Assembly: GCA_913776825.1 (NCBI GenBank)
Contig: CAJYPV010000022.1
Span: forward strand, 248,001-312,000
Direction of reading: 5' to 3'
From: Burkholderiaceae bacterium
GTDB taxonomy: Bacteria; Pseudomonadota; Gammaproteobacteria; Burkholderiales; Burkholderiaceae_C
Length of the DNA stretch: 64,000 nt
The first letter of the stretch is position 1. Every line of letters begins with the position of its first letter. The notes under the pieces are model-generated. The model saw only the letters and a program-made list of their open reading frames with translations, was not told where the DNA came from and ran no database searches. Made by a program: the position numbers and the translations under genes. Of the stretch, positions 8,491 to 17,132 are shown in pieces.

Positions 8491-9156
8491 GTGAACACAT
8501 CGAAGCCAACGACGAAGGGCCGCCAAGTTCCACCTCCGGTGCGAGCGATTGAGCCGAAACTTGCAGAGGTGGAGTACACCTTCAAGCATTTCGAGGAGCA
8601 GCTTCAGAAGGCGCGAACCGGTGACGTGTCCGCCATAGTGAATCTGAACGCCGCTCTTCGTATGTGCGACGAGAGGCCTGAGGAAGAAGGTCGCTACCGG
8701 GCGCCTGAATGTGGCTTGCTACCCGTGAAAGGCCTGAAGGCGCGCTTGACCTTGCTGGATGAGTTCGCGCGAGGTGAGAATGCTTCGCCACAGGTCAAGG
8801 CAATGCTCGCAGGGCAACTGCTTTCAAACGCAGAAAAGGTGCCAGACTTGCTCGCGGGCAAGAACATATTCACTGACGACCAACTACGTCGCCATGTGGA
8901 AGCGCTGGCCACCTCCGCTTTGGAGGCAGGGAGCCGCGAAGCGGCGTTGCTGCTGCTTGGGATCCATCGCTATGGCAGAGCCGGGCCGCGCGACCTCTCC
9001 AAGGCCTATGGCTATGCGTTAGTCGCGGCTGAGCTGAATGCGCCGATGGAGGCAGACACGCTTGATTTGCTCAGGAAGTTGCTCAGTCCGTACGAGCTCG
9101 ATCAGGCAGAAGCACTGCGCGACTCGTTCTTTCGAAGCCAGTCAGACAGCGGTTGA
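8491..9156 (+). CDS. Hypothetical helical protein
   Basis: The 221-aa product starts at GTG 8491, with AGCAGGG about 8 bp upstream. I do not recognise a specific family. It has no signal peptide or membrane segment. The C-terminal half is alanine- and leucine-rich and helical (VEALATSALEAGSREAALLL, then RDLSKAYGYALVAAELNA), which resembles one Sel1/TPR-type helical repeat. Base composition is a little less GC-rich than its neighbours. A hairpin terminator begins 8 bp after the stop, between this gene and the convergent glycosyltransferase gene, so it is probably monocistronic. Confidence 0.55.
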   Translation: MNTSKPTTKGRQVPPPVRAIEPKLAEVEYTFKHFEEQLQKARTGDVSAIVNLNAALRMCDERPEEEGRYRAPECGLLPVKGLKARLTLLDEFARGENASPQVKAMLAGQLLSNAEKVPDLLAGKNIFTDDQLRRHVEALATSALEAGSREAALLLLGIHRYGRAGPRDLSKAYGYALVAAELNAPMEADTLDLLRKLLSPYELDQAEALRDSFFRSQSDSG

Positions 9157-9163
9157 TCGAGAG

Positions 9164-9181
9164 GGCCTCCGCAAGGAGGCC
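9164..9181. terminator. Hairpin terminator between convergent genes
   Basis: GGCCTCC-GCAA-GGAGGCC forms a 7-bp GC-rich stem with a stable GNRA tetraloop. On the + strand it is followed by TTCCGCTTTCT. It lies between the stop of the hypothetical gene and the stop of the convergent glycosyltransferase gene, so it may act in both directions. Confidence 0.65.
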
Positions 9182-9218
9182 TTCCGCTTTCTGGCACCCC
9201 TCGCGGCTCCCACGCCCC

Positions 9219-10208
9219 TCACGCCCCCCACGCGTGCGCTAACCCCGCCACTTCCCGCTCGAAGATCATCCGCTCCCGCAGCACGGCTTGTTGCGCCGGT
9301 CGCGACAGCTCCAGGTAGAGCGGGTATTGCTGCAGCAGCTGGCTCGCGCCGGCGAACACCTGATCCACCGCATCCGGCTTGAAATAGCACTCCTCCGGCA
9401 GCGCATAGTCCCGCGCCGCGCCGACATCCAGCGCGAAGACGCAGCAATCGCGCATCAGCGCTTCCCGCGCCAGCCGGTCCTTGCCCGGGAAGGTGCCCAG
9501 GTCGATGAAGAGGCGGCTGCGGTCCAAGGCCTCATAGACCTGCGCGCGCGTCAGGCCACGAATCAGATGCACCTTCACGCCGCAGTCGCGCGCCAGCCGC
9601 GCCGCGATGGCGCCGACGTCATAGACCACCTTGTGGTTCGCATTCAGCGCGATGTCGGTCTTCGGCAGCGTCGAATCCACGGCCACCTTGCCGGGCGTGT
9701 AGTCCGACAACGGCAGCGTGCGCCGGCAGCCCAGCGCGCGGATCACGTCATGCGCATAACCGGACTGGTAGGCGTGCAGCACCCGCTCGCTGCGCAAGGT
9801 GTTCAGGTTGACCTTCTGCACCGACAAATACTCGAAGGCGTTGTCGATGCTCAGCCACCAGACCATCGGGCTGCAATGCGGGAAGTAGCGCACCCAGTGC
9901 ACATAGGTCTCGGCGAACACGACGCAGGTGTCCGCATTCATCACGATCTGCTCGGCCAGCACCGTCTGGTACTTCTCGTAGTCCGCCACCGTATTGGGGC
10001 GCGGCTGCAGCCGCAGCGCCGTGTTGGCGCCCAGGCCGTTGTTCCGATAGAGCTCATCAATCGCCGGCAGATCGCTCGGCAGCACATACCAGACCCGCGC
10101 GTCATGCCCCTGCCGGATCAGCGCATCGGAGAGCTGGTGCAAGGCCTCCGGGCCGCCCGTCTGAACGCCGTGAGGAATCAGGATGATGATCTGCTTGTTC
10201 GATGTCAT
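9219..10208 (-). CDS. Glycosyltransferase-like protein (GT-B type)
   Basis: The 329-aa product starts best at ATG 10208, with ACGAGG 7 bp upstream; an in-frame ATG at 10226 would add six residues. The N-terminus KQIIILIPHGVQTGGPEALH is the glycine-rich first beta-loop-alpha of GT-B glycosyltransferases. A second Rossmann-like half contains HLIRGLTRAQVYEALDRSRL and LFIDLGTFPGKDRLAREALM, the position where donor-binding residues of GT4/GT1-like enzymes sit. There is no signal peptide, so it is cytoplasmic. It is the last of three glycosyltransferase-like genes downstream of two Ser/Thr-rich repeat-protein genes on the same strand, which makes it a candidate protein glycosyltransferase. Donor and acceptor are unknown. 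Confidence 0.7.
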   Translation of the reverse strand: MTSNKQIIILIPHGVQTGGPEALHQLSDALIRQGHDARVWYVLPSDLPAIDELYRNNGLGANTALRLQPRPNTVADYEKYQTVLAEQIVMNADTCVVFAETYVHWVRYFPHCSPMVWWLSIDNAFEYLSVQKVNLNTLRSERVLHAYQSGYAHDVIRALGCRRTLPLSDYTPGKVAVDSTLPKTDIALNANHKVVYDVGAIAARLARDCGVKVHLIRGLTRAQVYEALDRSRLFIDLGTFPGKDRLAREALMRDCCVFALDVGAARDYALPEECYFKPDAVDQVFAGASQLLQQYPLYLELSRPAQQAVLRERMIFEREVAGLAHAWGA

Positions 10209-10258
10209 GTCAGGCCTCGTCGGCATCGCGCTGACGCGAGCCGTGGTTCAGCAGGGAG

Positions 10259-10999
10259 TCAGGCCAGCGCCGCCAGCCGGGCTTGCAGGCGCTGCGCCGC
10301 GGCGGGCGAGATCACCTCCAGCCCGGGCAGCAGGAAGTTGCTGCGCGACTGGATGATGCGGTCGGACAGGTGCTCCACCAGGAATTCCGGCATCTCGCGG
10401 TAGACCGACGGCAAATGGAAGATGCCGTGAAAGCCGAAGGTGGGGTAGGGCACCGCCGGAAACTCCACCGAGAAATGCGACGCGATCGCCTTCGGCGCGA
10501 AGCGGCAACCGAGCCGCTCCAGCGTGTCGCGCATGCGTCGGCAGATGAACAGGTCCTCCGCCTCGCTGGGGTCGTCGTAATCGAGCGCGGCCACCGCCTG
10601 CACCAGGCGTTTGGAGCGCCAGGAGAAGCCGCCGTTGCCCACGTCATGGCGCTCATAGTTGGGCCACGGCGCACCGATGTAGTCGTAGTGCAGGAAGTGC
10701 GGCGAGAACTGATCCGGATTGAGCACGAAGCCGTCGTACTGGATCACCAGCACATGGTCGGCGCTCAGGTGCTTGGCCAGCTCCTGGGTGATGAGCAGGT
10801 TGTAGTCGCGGATCGAGGTGAGCCGCGGCACCGGGATCACCGGCAGCCCGGGCCACAAGGCCGGCTGGTCGGAATAGATCAGCACCTGCGAGAACGGCAG
10901 GCCCTGCTGCTCCATCCCGCGCAGGGTGTGCATCAGGGCTTGCCGCGCCAGCACATGCAGGTCGGTGTCGACAATCGCGACCGCCAGGTTGGGCTTCAT
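10259..10999 (-). CDS. DUF5672 family protein (glycosyltransferase-like)
   Basis: The 246-aa protein starts at ATG 10999, with AAGGAG 5 bp upstream. It matches my memory of DUF5672: an N-terminal NLAVAIVDTDLH strand, HVLVIQYDGFVLNP (a DxD-like nucleotide-sugar-binding position), then YDYIGAPWPNY, VGNGGFSWRSKR and a Glu-Asp pair in SEAEDLFICRRMR. This is a GT-A-like arrangement, and such proteins often sit in glycan clusters. Here it lies 19 bp after the GT4 gene and 50 bp before the next glycosyltransferase, clearly one transcription unit. No signal peptide is present. The transferred sugar is unknown. Confidence 0.75.
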   Translation of the reverse strand: MKPNLAVAIVDTDLHVLARQALMHTLRGMEQQGLPFSQVLIYSDQPALWPGLPVIPVPRLTSIRDYNLLITQELAKHLSADHVLVIQYDGFVLNPDQFSPHFLHYDYIGAPWPNYERHDVGNGGFSWRSKRLVQAVAALDYDDPSEAEDLFICRRMRDTLERLGCRFAPKAIASHFSVEFPAVPYPTFGFHGIFHLPSVYREMPEFLVEHLSDRIIQSRSNFLLPGLEVISPAAAQRLQARLAALA

Positions 11000-11018
11000 C
11001 AGGGCTCCTTGTGCAGGC

Positions 11019-12176
11019 TCAGAGCAGGTCCAGCAACTGACGCGTCACCGTGCCCCAGGAGAAACGCTCCGCCAGACGCAGACGCGCGGCCTCGCGGCGC
11101 ACCGGTGGGGGCAGGCGCTTCTCGACGACCTGCAGCATCGCTTCGCGCAGATCCTCCAGGTCCGGCACGACGAAGGCTCCGCCCACCGGCTGCGGCGCAT
11201 CGGCCGCGGTGCCGGGTCGGGTGTGGAGCCGATGGCAGAGTTCCGGCGGCGTGAAGTCGTCGGTGGCCCCACCGCCGCTGACGATCACATGCGTGCCGCA
11301 GCCCATCGCTTCCAGCACCGGCAGATTGAAGCCCTCGGCCCGGTACGGCGAGACATAGGCATCCGACAGCGCATACAGCGAGCGGATCTGCGGCAGGTTC
11401 AGACTGGTCGACAGCACCGAGATGCCGTCGCGCACCTGCGCCGCGCCGAGCTGGGGTGCACGGGCCGCCATCTCGGCAAAGACCCGCTCGACGGTGATGC
11501 CGTACAGCCCCTGATGGTCCTTCAGGATCAGCCGCACCGGCAGACCGGCCAGCCGCAGCTCGGCGAAGGCCAGCAGCAGCACGTCGATGCCCTTGTTCCA
11601 GGTCGCCACGCCGACATTGGTGAACACCGTCTCATGCGGCTGGATGTTCAAGGCCAAGCGCGCCTGCTGCCGCTGCTCGTCCGTCATCGGCAGGAAGGTG
11701 TCGGTCTTGTAGCCATGCGGCACCACGCGGATGCGCGCCGGGTCGAAGCCGTAGTCCACCAGACGCGCCTGCGACCAGCGGCTCGGCGTGATGACCAGGT
11801 CATCGCCCTGGGTCAACGCGGCGGGCGACAGGCCCGGCGGATCGAAGCTCTTCTCGGACAGTCCGAATTCGGTGACGACGAAGGTCGCGGTGCGGCGGGC
11901 GCTGCCCGGCGTGCCGGCGCGCACCGGCGAGGCGATGCGCAGGCAGACATCCATGACCTGATCGCCGGGATCGGGCAGGCCGTCGATCACGGCGCGCTCC
12001 TCGGGCGAGAAGCCCGCATCGAGCTTGCTGCGATCCCAGTGCGGCATGAAGAAGGGCGCATCGCGATGGAACAGCTGGAAGCGCCCGTCCTTGACCATCT
12101 CCAGGATCTGGTTCTGGTTGACCATCGCGATGGAGTGATTCACCCCTCGCCAGCCCTCGATGCACAGTGTTTTCAA
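11019..12176 (-). CDS. Glycosyltransferase family 4-type enzyme
   Basis: I chose TTG 12176, which has AAAGGA 6 bp upstream and gives a 385-aa protein beginning LKTLCIEGWRGVNHSIAMVN. An in-frame ATG at 12224 would add 16 residues (MAMARPRGG...) without a clear ribosome site. The C-terminal GT-B half is recognisable: RVVPHGYKTDTF, VFTNVGVATWNKGIDVLLLA (first donor-domain strand), SLYALSDAYVSPYRAEGFNLP and LEAMGCGTHVIVSG, where the E-x7-E-like segment of GT4 enzymes lies. It is cytoplasmic by sequence. It stands first in the three-gene glycosyltransferase run and 232 bp downstream of the smaller repeat-protein gene on the same strand. Confidence 0.82.
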   Translation of the reverse strand: MKTLCIEGWRGVNHSIAMVNQNQILEMVKDGRFQLFHRDAPFFMPHWDRSKLDAGFSPEERAVIDGLPDPGDQVMDVCLRIASPVRAGTPGSARRTATFVVTEFGLSEKSFDPPGLSPAALTQGDDLVITPSRWSQARLVDYGFDPARIRVVPHGYKTDTFLPMTDEQRQQARLALNIQPHETVFTNVGVATWNKGIDVLLLAFAELRLAGLPVRLILKDHQGLYGITVERVFAEMAARAPQLGAAQVRDGISVLSTSLNLPQIRSLYALSDAYVSPYRAEGFNLPVLEAMGCGTHVIVSGGGATDDFTPPELCHRLHTRPGTAADAPQPVGGAFVVPDLEDLREAMLQVVEKRLPPPVRREAARLRLAERFSWGTVTRQLLDLL

Positions 12177-12408
12177 CGCAGGTCCTTTGGTGGCGGCTCC
12201 GCCTCGTGGACGGGCCATGGCCAATCATCGCTGCATTGTGTCGCTGCGGGAAACTCGGGCATGCGTCGATAAGCGCGGCTCCGGCCGGTCAACTCCGGCG
12301 TGGCGAGGCGGGCAGGACCGCGTGGGACAGGGCCGAGGCGGGCGGTCGGTGGGTCGAATCAGCGGGGACGCCGCCCGGCCAACGCCCAAGCCCGCGCGCG
12401 ACGCCCGC

Positions 12409-15400
12409 TCAGATCAGCGGCGCGATCGCATCGTCGCCATCCTGGCGCTTGAGGGCCTGCAGCAGCGCGTGGTGCACGGGGCTGCCGTCCGCGCTGACTG
12501 GGGCGGTGGTCGACGACGATCCACTCGTCGCCGCATGCGCCCCGTCCGACAGCAACCCGCCCGCATCCGCCGTCCTGGCCGAGGGCGCCGCCAGCAGGTC
12601 GGCCGCCGTCGGCAGCGAGGGATGGCCACCGGCCGCTGACGAGGTCGAGGCTTCCGCCGGCGCCTTCGCGAACCAGACATCCGCCATCTGATGGGTTTGT
12701 CCGTCGGCGGTCTTGTAGCCGGAGATCAGCCCCAGCAGATTGCCGTGGTCCTGCGCAGTGCCGGCCTGCGCATTCAGGTCCAGCTCGACGATGCCCAGCG
12801 AGGCCAGGCTCACCAGCTCGCCCGCATCGGTCTTGCCGTTGCCATTGGCATCGGCCCAGATGCGCAGCTCGCCGAAGGCCGCATCGGCGGCACTGAGCTT
12901 GTGGTCGTGGTTGGTGTCCAGCGCGGCCATCGCCTCGTAGCCGTTGGCCGCATGCTGCCCGTTGGCCAGCACGGTGCCGGTGCCGAAGAGCTCGGCGCCG
13001 GAATTGATCAGCCCATCGCCGTTCAGATCTCGCGCCAGCAGGCCGTTGCCCTGCGCCATCCAGCCCCATTGCTGAACCTGGCCGGTGCCGTTGAGGTCGA
13101 ACAGCACACCCTGCTGCGCGGAGACGGTGGACAGGCCGTGCCCGTCCAGATTGAGCATGATGGGCGTGGCCAGGAACAGCGCATCCAACTGCTGGCCGCT
13201 CATCGCATGGATCGCCTCGGTGCTGAAGGCCAGCACCTGGCTCATGTTGAGCGCGGTCAGGTCGCGGGTCTCGAAGCCGATCACCGCGTCGCTGGTGATC
13301 GCATGGATCTGGTCCACCGTCAGCGCCCGTGCCTGATCGCGGCTGAGTGCCGCCAGCTCGTCGCTGGACATCGTGGCGAAGCCTTCGGAGGAGATCGAGG
13401 CCAACTGCGCCGTCGTCAGCGACATCACCTGCCGGCTGTCCAGCGCCATGATGGCGTCGGTGTTCAGCGCCGCGAGCTGCTCGGTGTGCAGACCGCGCAG
13501 CACCGTGGTGCTGATGCCGTGGATCTGCTCGGCGCCCAGCGCGGCCATCACATCGGTGCTCAGACCGTTCAGCGCCGCGGTGCCCAGGCCGCGGAAGGCG
13601 GATGAGCTCATCGCGGCGAAGTCTTCGGTGGCGAAGCCGTTGAGCTGCGGCAGCGTCATCTCGGCAAACTGGGCGCTCGTCATCAGATGGACCTGATCGG
13701 TGTTGAGCGCCGCGAAATCGGCGGCTTCCATGACGCGGATCGCCCGGCCCGGCAGCAGGGCCACATCCTGCGGATCCAGCGCGGCGATCTGGTCGGGGGA
13801 CCAGGCCATCACCTGCACATTCGTCAGCGCGGACACCTGCGCGGTGCCGAGCGCCGCGATCTGGTCGGTGTGCATCGCCGCCGCTTGCTGATAGGTCAGC
13901 GACGCCACCTGATTCGGCGTCAGGGCCTGGATCTGGGCGAGGCTGAGCAGCCCGATCTGATCGCTGGTCAGCGCGCGCAGCGCGGTGGTGTGCAGCGTCG
14001 CCAGATCCTCGGTCTCGATGCCGGCGAGCTGGGTGCCGTCCAGCAGCGCCAGTTGCGACGAGCGCAGCGCCGCGAATTGGCCGGTGCTGAGTGCGGCGAT
14101 CTCATCCGGCGCCATCGCAGCGATCTGGATCGAGCTGAGCGCAGCGATCTGGCGCGGCGACATCAGCGCGATCTGTCCGGCATCGAGCGAGCCGAACTGG
14201 TCGCTGCTCAGGCCCAGCAAGGCCGCACTGTTGAGCTTGGCCAACTGCTCGCCGCTGAGTCGATCAAGCTGATCGGCCGTCAGCCCGCTCACCTGCCTGG
14301 AAGTCAGCGTGGCGAGCTGCGCATCGGTCAGCGAGGCGACGCTGTCACCGCTCAGCGCGCCGAGCTGGAGGGAGCTCCAGCCCAGGATGGCACGGGTGCT
14401 GACCGCCGCCACATCCACCGCTTCCAGGTTGGCGATCTGGTCGGTCGTCAGTGCGCCGATCTGGCGGGATGACAGCACCGCGTACTGCGCGGTGTTCATC
14501 GCATTCAGGTCGGCCTGGGACCAGGTCGCCAACTGGCTGGTGGTCAGCGCGGCGACCTGATTGGTGCGCATCGCATCGATCTGCGAATCCACCAGCGCAT
14601 TGAGCTGATCGCTGGTGAAGGCCTGCAGCGCCAGCACGCTCAGCCCGCGCACGCCGTCGCTGGACAGCGCATCGATCTGGTCGGGCGTCATGGCCGCGAT
14701 CTGCTGGGTGCTGAGCTGGGCCGTCTGTTGGCTGCCGAAGGCGCCGAACTGCTCGCGACTGAGCTGGCTGATCTGGCCCGAGCCCAGCGCCGCCAGGTAA
14801 CCCGGCCGGATCGCGGCCAGCAGGTCGGGTGCCAGTTGGCCGATTTCGTTGGACGCGATCGCGGCGATCTGGAAGGAGCTGAGCGCGTTGAACTGGGCGG
14901 TCGTCAGCGCATTGAAATTGTCATGGTCCAGGCTGCGGACCTGCGCCGTCGTCAGCGCGACCAGCTGGCTGGTGCGCATCGCCGTCAGCGCGCCCGGGCC
15001 CATCGCATCGAGCTGATCGGCGGTCAGGCCGCGGATGGCCACGGTGTTGATGGCCTGCAGCGCATCGGTGGTCAGCACCACCAGTTGATCGGCGCGCAGG
15101 GCGGCCACCTGGCCGGGATTGAGCACTGCGGCCTGGGCGCTGCTCAGCGCGCCGACCATCGCCACATCCAGCGCCTGGATCTGCGCGGTGCTCAACGAGC
15201 GGATGACGGTGCCGGACAGCGCGCCGAAATCATCGGTCTGCAGCAAGGACACCTGGTCGGTCGTCAGGCCGCGGAATTGCGCGGAACTGAAGGCCGCGAA
15301 CTGGCCGGTCGTCAGGCTGTTGAGGTCATCCGGCGTCAGCGCCGCGAGTTGGGCGGTGGTGAGCGCGCGGATCTGGTTGCTGGTCAGCGCGATCAATTGA

Positions 15401-16899
15401 TCGGTGCCGAGCAGGTCGAGTTGTTCGGTCGTCAGGCCGGCGATGACGCGGGTGGACAGCGCCTGGATGGCGCCGGTGCTCAGCGAGATCAGCTGGTCCG
15501 AGCTGAGGTTCTGCAGCTGCTGGGTCGTCAGCGCACCGGCCTGGCTGCTGGTCAGGGCGGCCAGCTGGGCGCTGTCGAGCGCCGCCAGTTGCGACGGCGT
15601 CAGACCTTTCAGCGCCACGCTGCTGAGCGCGGCCAGGTCGTCCGTGCCAAGCGAGCGGATCTGATCCAGCGACAGGCCCGCCACCTGCTTCGAGGTGAAG
15701 GCGGCGATCTGCAGGGTGCTCAGCGCGGCCAGGTCGTCGGTGTCGAACGCGGCGAGCTGGCGGGTGCTGATGGTGCTGATCTGGTTGGTGCGCAGCGCGC
15801 CGAGCTGATCGCTGTCCATCGCCGCCAGCACCTCGGGCCGCAGGCCGGCGAGGGCCGAGCTGCTCAGGGCCCGCAGTTCATCGGTGCTGAAGGAGGGCAG
15901 TTGCTCGCTGTGCAGGCCGATCAACTGGGTCGACGTCAGGCTCGCGACCTGGCGACTGGTCAGTGCATCGAGCTGGTCCGAGCTGAGCGCGGCCAACTGC
16001 GAGGAGGCGATCGCGCGCAGGCCCTTGGTGCCGATGGCGGCGAGGTCCTCGCCTTCCAGCGCGCGGATCTGCGCGGTGCTCAGTGACTTGATCTGCAGCG
16101 TGCCGACGGCCGCCATCTGCTCGGTGCTCAGCGCCGCGAGCGTGTCGGTGGCCAGGGTGCGGAACTGCTGGCTGCTGAGCGCCGCGACCTGCCGCGATTC
16201 CAGCGCGACGATGGTGTCCGAGGCCAGTTGGCTGACCGCCGTGGTGGTGAGGTTGCGCACCGCCTGGGTGTTGAGCGCATGCAGCGACTCGCTTGCCATT
16301 GCATTGAGCTGCTGCGCGCTCAGGCCCTTGCTCTGGCTGCCGCTGATCGTGGCGATCTGGGCCGTGCCCAGCACATTGAGCTGATCCACCGACAGCGCGG
16401 CGATCTGCACCGTGTTCATCGCCTTGACCTGGCTGGTGCTCAGCGCGGCGACTTCATCCAGCGCCAGCAGGCCGATCTGGGTGCTGCCCAGGCCACGCAC
16501 CTGGATCGAGGTCAGCGCCTGGATCTGGCTGCTGTCCAGCGCCGAGAACTGGTCGCTGTCCATGCGGCGCAGCCGGTCGATGGTCAGCGAGGGAATCTGG
16601 GTCGGCGTCAGCGCATGGATCTGGTCACTGGTCAGCGCCGCGAGCGAGGCGGTGGTGAGCGTGCGCAGCGCGCCGGTGTTGAGCGCCTGGATGTCCGTCA
16701 GCTCCATCGCCGACAGCTGGCCCGACGCGAGGTAGTTGAGCTGCCGGGCGGTCAGGGCCGAGACCTGGATCGTGGTCAACGCCACCACCTGCTCGGCGCT
16801 CAGCAGCGCCCACTGCGCACCGCTCAGCGTGGCGAGCTGGGCGGTGGTCAGGGCGGCGATCTGCTCAGGCGTGAGCGCGGTGACGTCGAAAGTGGCCAT
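12409..16899 (-). CDS. Giant octapeptide-repeat protein B with EF-hand-like C-terminal domain
   Basis: This 1496-aa protein starts at MATFDVT (ATG 16899); an ATG at 16920 adds seven residues, and neither has a strong ribosome site. MATFDVT is followed by 154 uninterrupted octads (residues 8-1239) of the type A-L-[ST]-[ST]-x-Q-[VIL]-x, much more divergent among themselves than in the neighbouring paralogue. Residues 1240-1496 form a domain with Ca-binding-like loops (NLDGHG, DLNGDG, DTNHDH, DANGNGKTDAGEL), a linker rich in Ser/Ala/Thr, and a C-terminus ending APLI. There is no signal peptide. The domain is of the kind seen at the C-terminus of RTX-type exported proteins, so type I secretion is plausible; no transporter genes lie in the window. 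A surface or adhesin role is a guess. Confidence 0.85.
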   Translation of the reverse strand: MATFDVTALTPEQIAALTTAQLATLSGAQWALLSAEQVVALTTIQVSALTARQLNYLASGQLSAMELTDIQALNTGALRTLTTASLAALTSDQIHALTPTQIPSLTIDRLRRMDSDQFSALDSSQIQALTSIQVRGLGSTQIGLLALDEVAALSTSQVKAMNTVQIAALSVDQLNVLGTAQIATISGSQSKGLSAQQLNAMASESLHALNTQAVRNLTTTAVSQLASDTIVALESRQVAALSSQQFRTLATDTLAALSTEQMAAVGTLQIKSLSTAQIRALEGEDLAAIGTKGLRAIASSQLAALSSDQLDALTSRQVASLTSTQLIGLHSEQLPSFSTDELRALSSSALAGLRPEVLAAMDSDQLGALRTNQISTISTRQLAAFDTDDLAALSTLQIAAFTSKQVAGLSLDQIRSLGTDDLAALSSVALKGLTPSQLAALDSAQLAALTSSQAGALTTQQLQNLSSDQLISLSTGAIQALSTRVIAGLTTEQLDLLGTDQLIALTSNQIRALTTAQLAALTPDDLNSLTTGQFAAFSSAQFRGLTTDQVSLLQTDDFGALSGTVIRSLSTAQIQALDVAMVGALSSAQAAVLNPGQVAALRADQLVVLTTDALQAINTVAIRGLTADQLDAMGPGALTAMRTSQLVALTTAQVRSLDHDNFNALTTAQFNALSSFQIAAIASNEIGQLAPDLLAAIRPGYLAALGSGQISQLSREQFGAFGSQQTAQLSTQQIAAMTPDQIDALSSDGVRGLSVLALQAFTSDQLNALVDSQIDAMRTNQVAALTTSQLATWSQADLNAMNTAQYAVLSSRQIGALTTDQIANLEAVDVAAVSTRAILGWSSLQLGALSGDSVASLTDAQLATLTSRQVSGLTADQLDRLSGEQLAKLNSAALLGLSSDQFGSLDAGQIALMSPRQIAALSSIQIAAMAPDEIAALSTGQFAALRSSQLALLDGTQLAGIETEDLATLHTTALRALTSDQIGLLSLAQIQALTPNQVASLTYQQAAAMHTDQIAALGTAQVSALTNVQVMAWSPDQIAALDPQDVALLPGRAIRVMEAADFAALNTDQVHLMTSAQFAEMTLPQLNGFATEDFAAMSSSAFRGLGTAALNGLSTDVMAALGAEQIHGISTTVLRGLHTEQLAALNTDAIMALDSRQVMSLTTAQLASISSEGFATMSSDELAALSRDQARALTVDQIHAITSDAVIGFETRDLTALNMSQVLAFSTEAIHAMSGQQLDALFLATPIMLNLDGHGLSTVSAQQGVLFDLNGTGQVQQWGWMAQGNGLLARDLNGDGLINSGAELFGTGTVLANGQHAANGYEAMAALDTNHDHKLSAADAAFGELRIWADANGNGKTDAGELVSLASLGIVELDLNAQAGTAQDHGNLLGLISGYKTADGQTHQMADVWFAKAPAEASTSSAAGGHPSLPTAADLLAAPSARTADAGGLLSDGAHAATSGSSSTTAPVSADGSPVHHALLQALKRQDGDDAIAPLI
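13183..16878 (-). repeat. 154-copy 24-bp coding repeat (octads of protein B)
   Basis: Counted by hand, the reading frame from residue 8 to 1239 divides exactly into 154 eight-residue units with no insertion or deletion that breaks register. Octads with Asp or Ala in place of Gln at the fifth to sixth position recur every 17 units: units 35, 52, 69, 86, 103 and 120 form one series, and units 8, 25, 42, 59, 76 and 93 another. The units are only loosely similar at DNA level, which implies an old array. Confidence 0.85.
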
Positions 16900-16925
16900 G
16901 CGGAGTTGCCGGGGAACCATCGGGG

Positions 16926-16985
16926 ATCGATCAAGGATCGATCAGGCATCGATCGGGAATCGATCAGAAATCGATCAGGCATCGA
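16926..16985. repeat. 11-bp tandem repeat upstream of repeat-protein gene B
   Basis: Five consecutive 11-bp units of consensus ATCGATCAGGM (16926, 16937, 16948, 16959, 16970), plus a partial sixth beginning ATCGAG at 16981, lie immediately upstream of the gene B start. Each carries the palindrome ATCGAT. The 11-bp period is close to one helical turn, so all the palindromes face one side of the DNA. Confidence 0.8.
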
Positions 16986-17029
16986 GAACCAAGGCGCGAT
17001 CGGAGCCCTGTCGGCATTGTCCGCCGCCG

Positions 17030-17057
17030 GGGTCGGGCACCGGGCGTGAAAACTTCA
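17030..17057 (-). promoter_or_regulatory. Candidate sigma-28-like promoter for gene B
   Basis: On the - strand TGAAGTTT is followed after 12 bases by CCCGACCC. The flagellar sigma-28 consensus is TAAAGTTT-N11-GCCGATAA: the -35 matches at 7 of 8, but the -10 only at its CCGA core and the spacer is one base long. It lies about 135 bp upstream of the gene B start and downstream of the gene A terminator. Weak on its own; the better match in front of gene A makes it worth recording. Confidence 0.25.
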
Positions 17058-17097
17058 CAGCGTCGCGAGGCACGGCCGATCGGTCGCCCCAAGGAAA

Positions 17098-17120
17098 ACC
17101 GGGGGCGCGAGGCCCCCGGT
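17098..17120 (-). terminator. Rho-independent terminator of repeat-protein gene A
   Basis: ACCGGGGGC and GCCCCCGGT form a perfect 9-bp stem around GCGAG. On the - strand the stem is followed by TTTTCC. It begins 13 bp after the stop of the large repeat-protein gene, so most gene A transcripts probably end before gene B. Confidence 0.8.
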
Positions 17121-17132
17121 GTCGTGCAGCGC

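Noticed and set aside
12691-16086. Several long + strand open frames opposite repeat gene B
   Set aside because: Same cause as for gene A: a repeat whose period is a multiple of three keeps complementary frames open.
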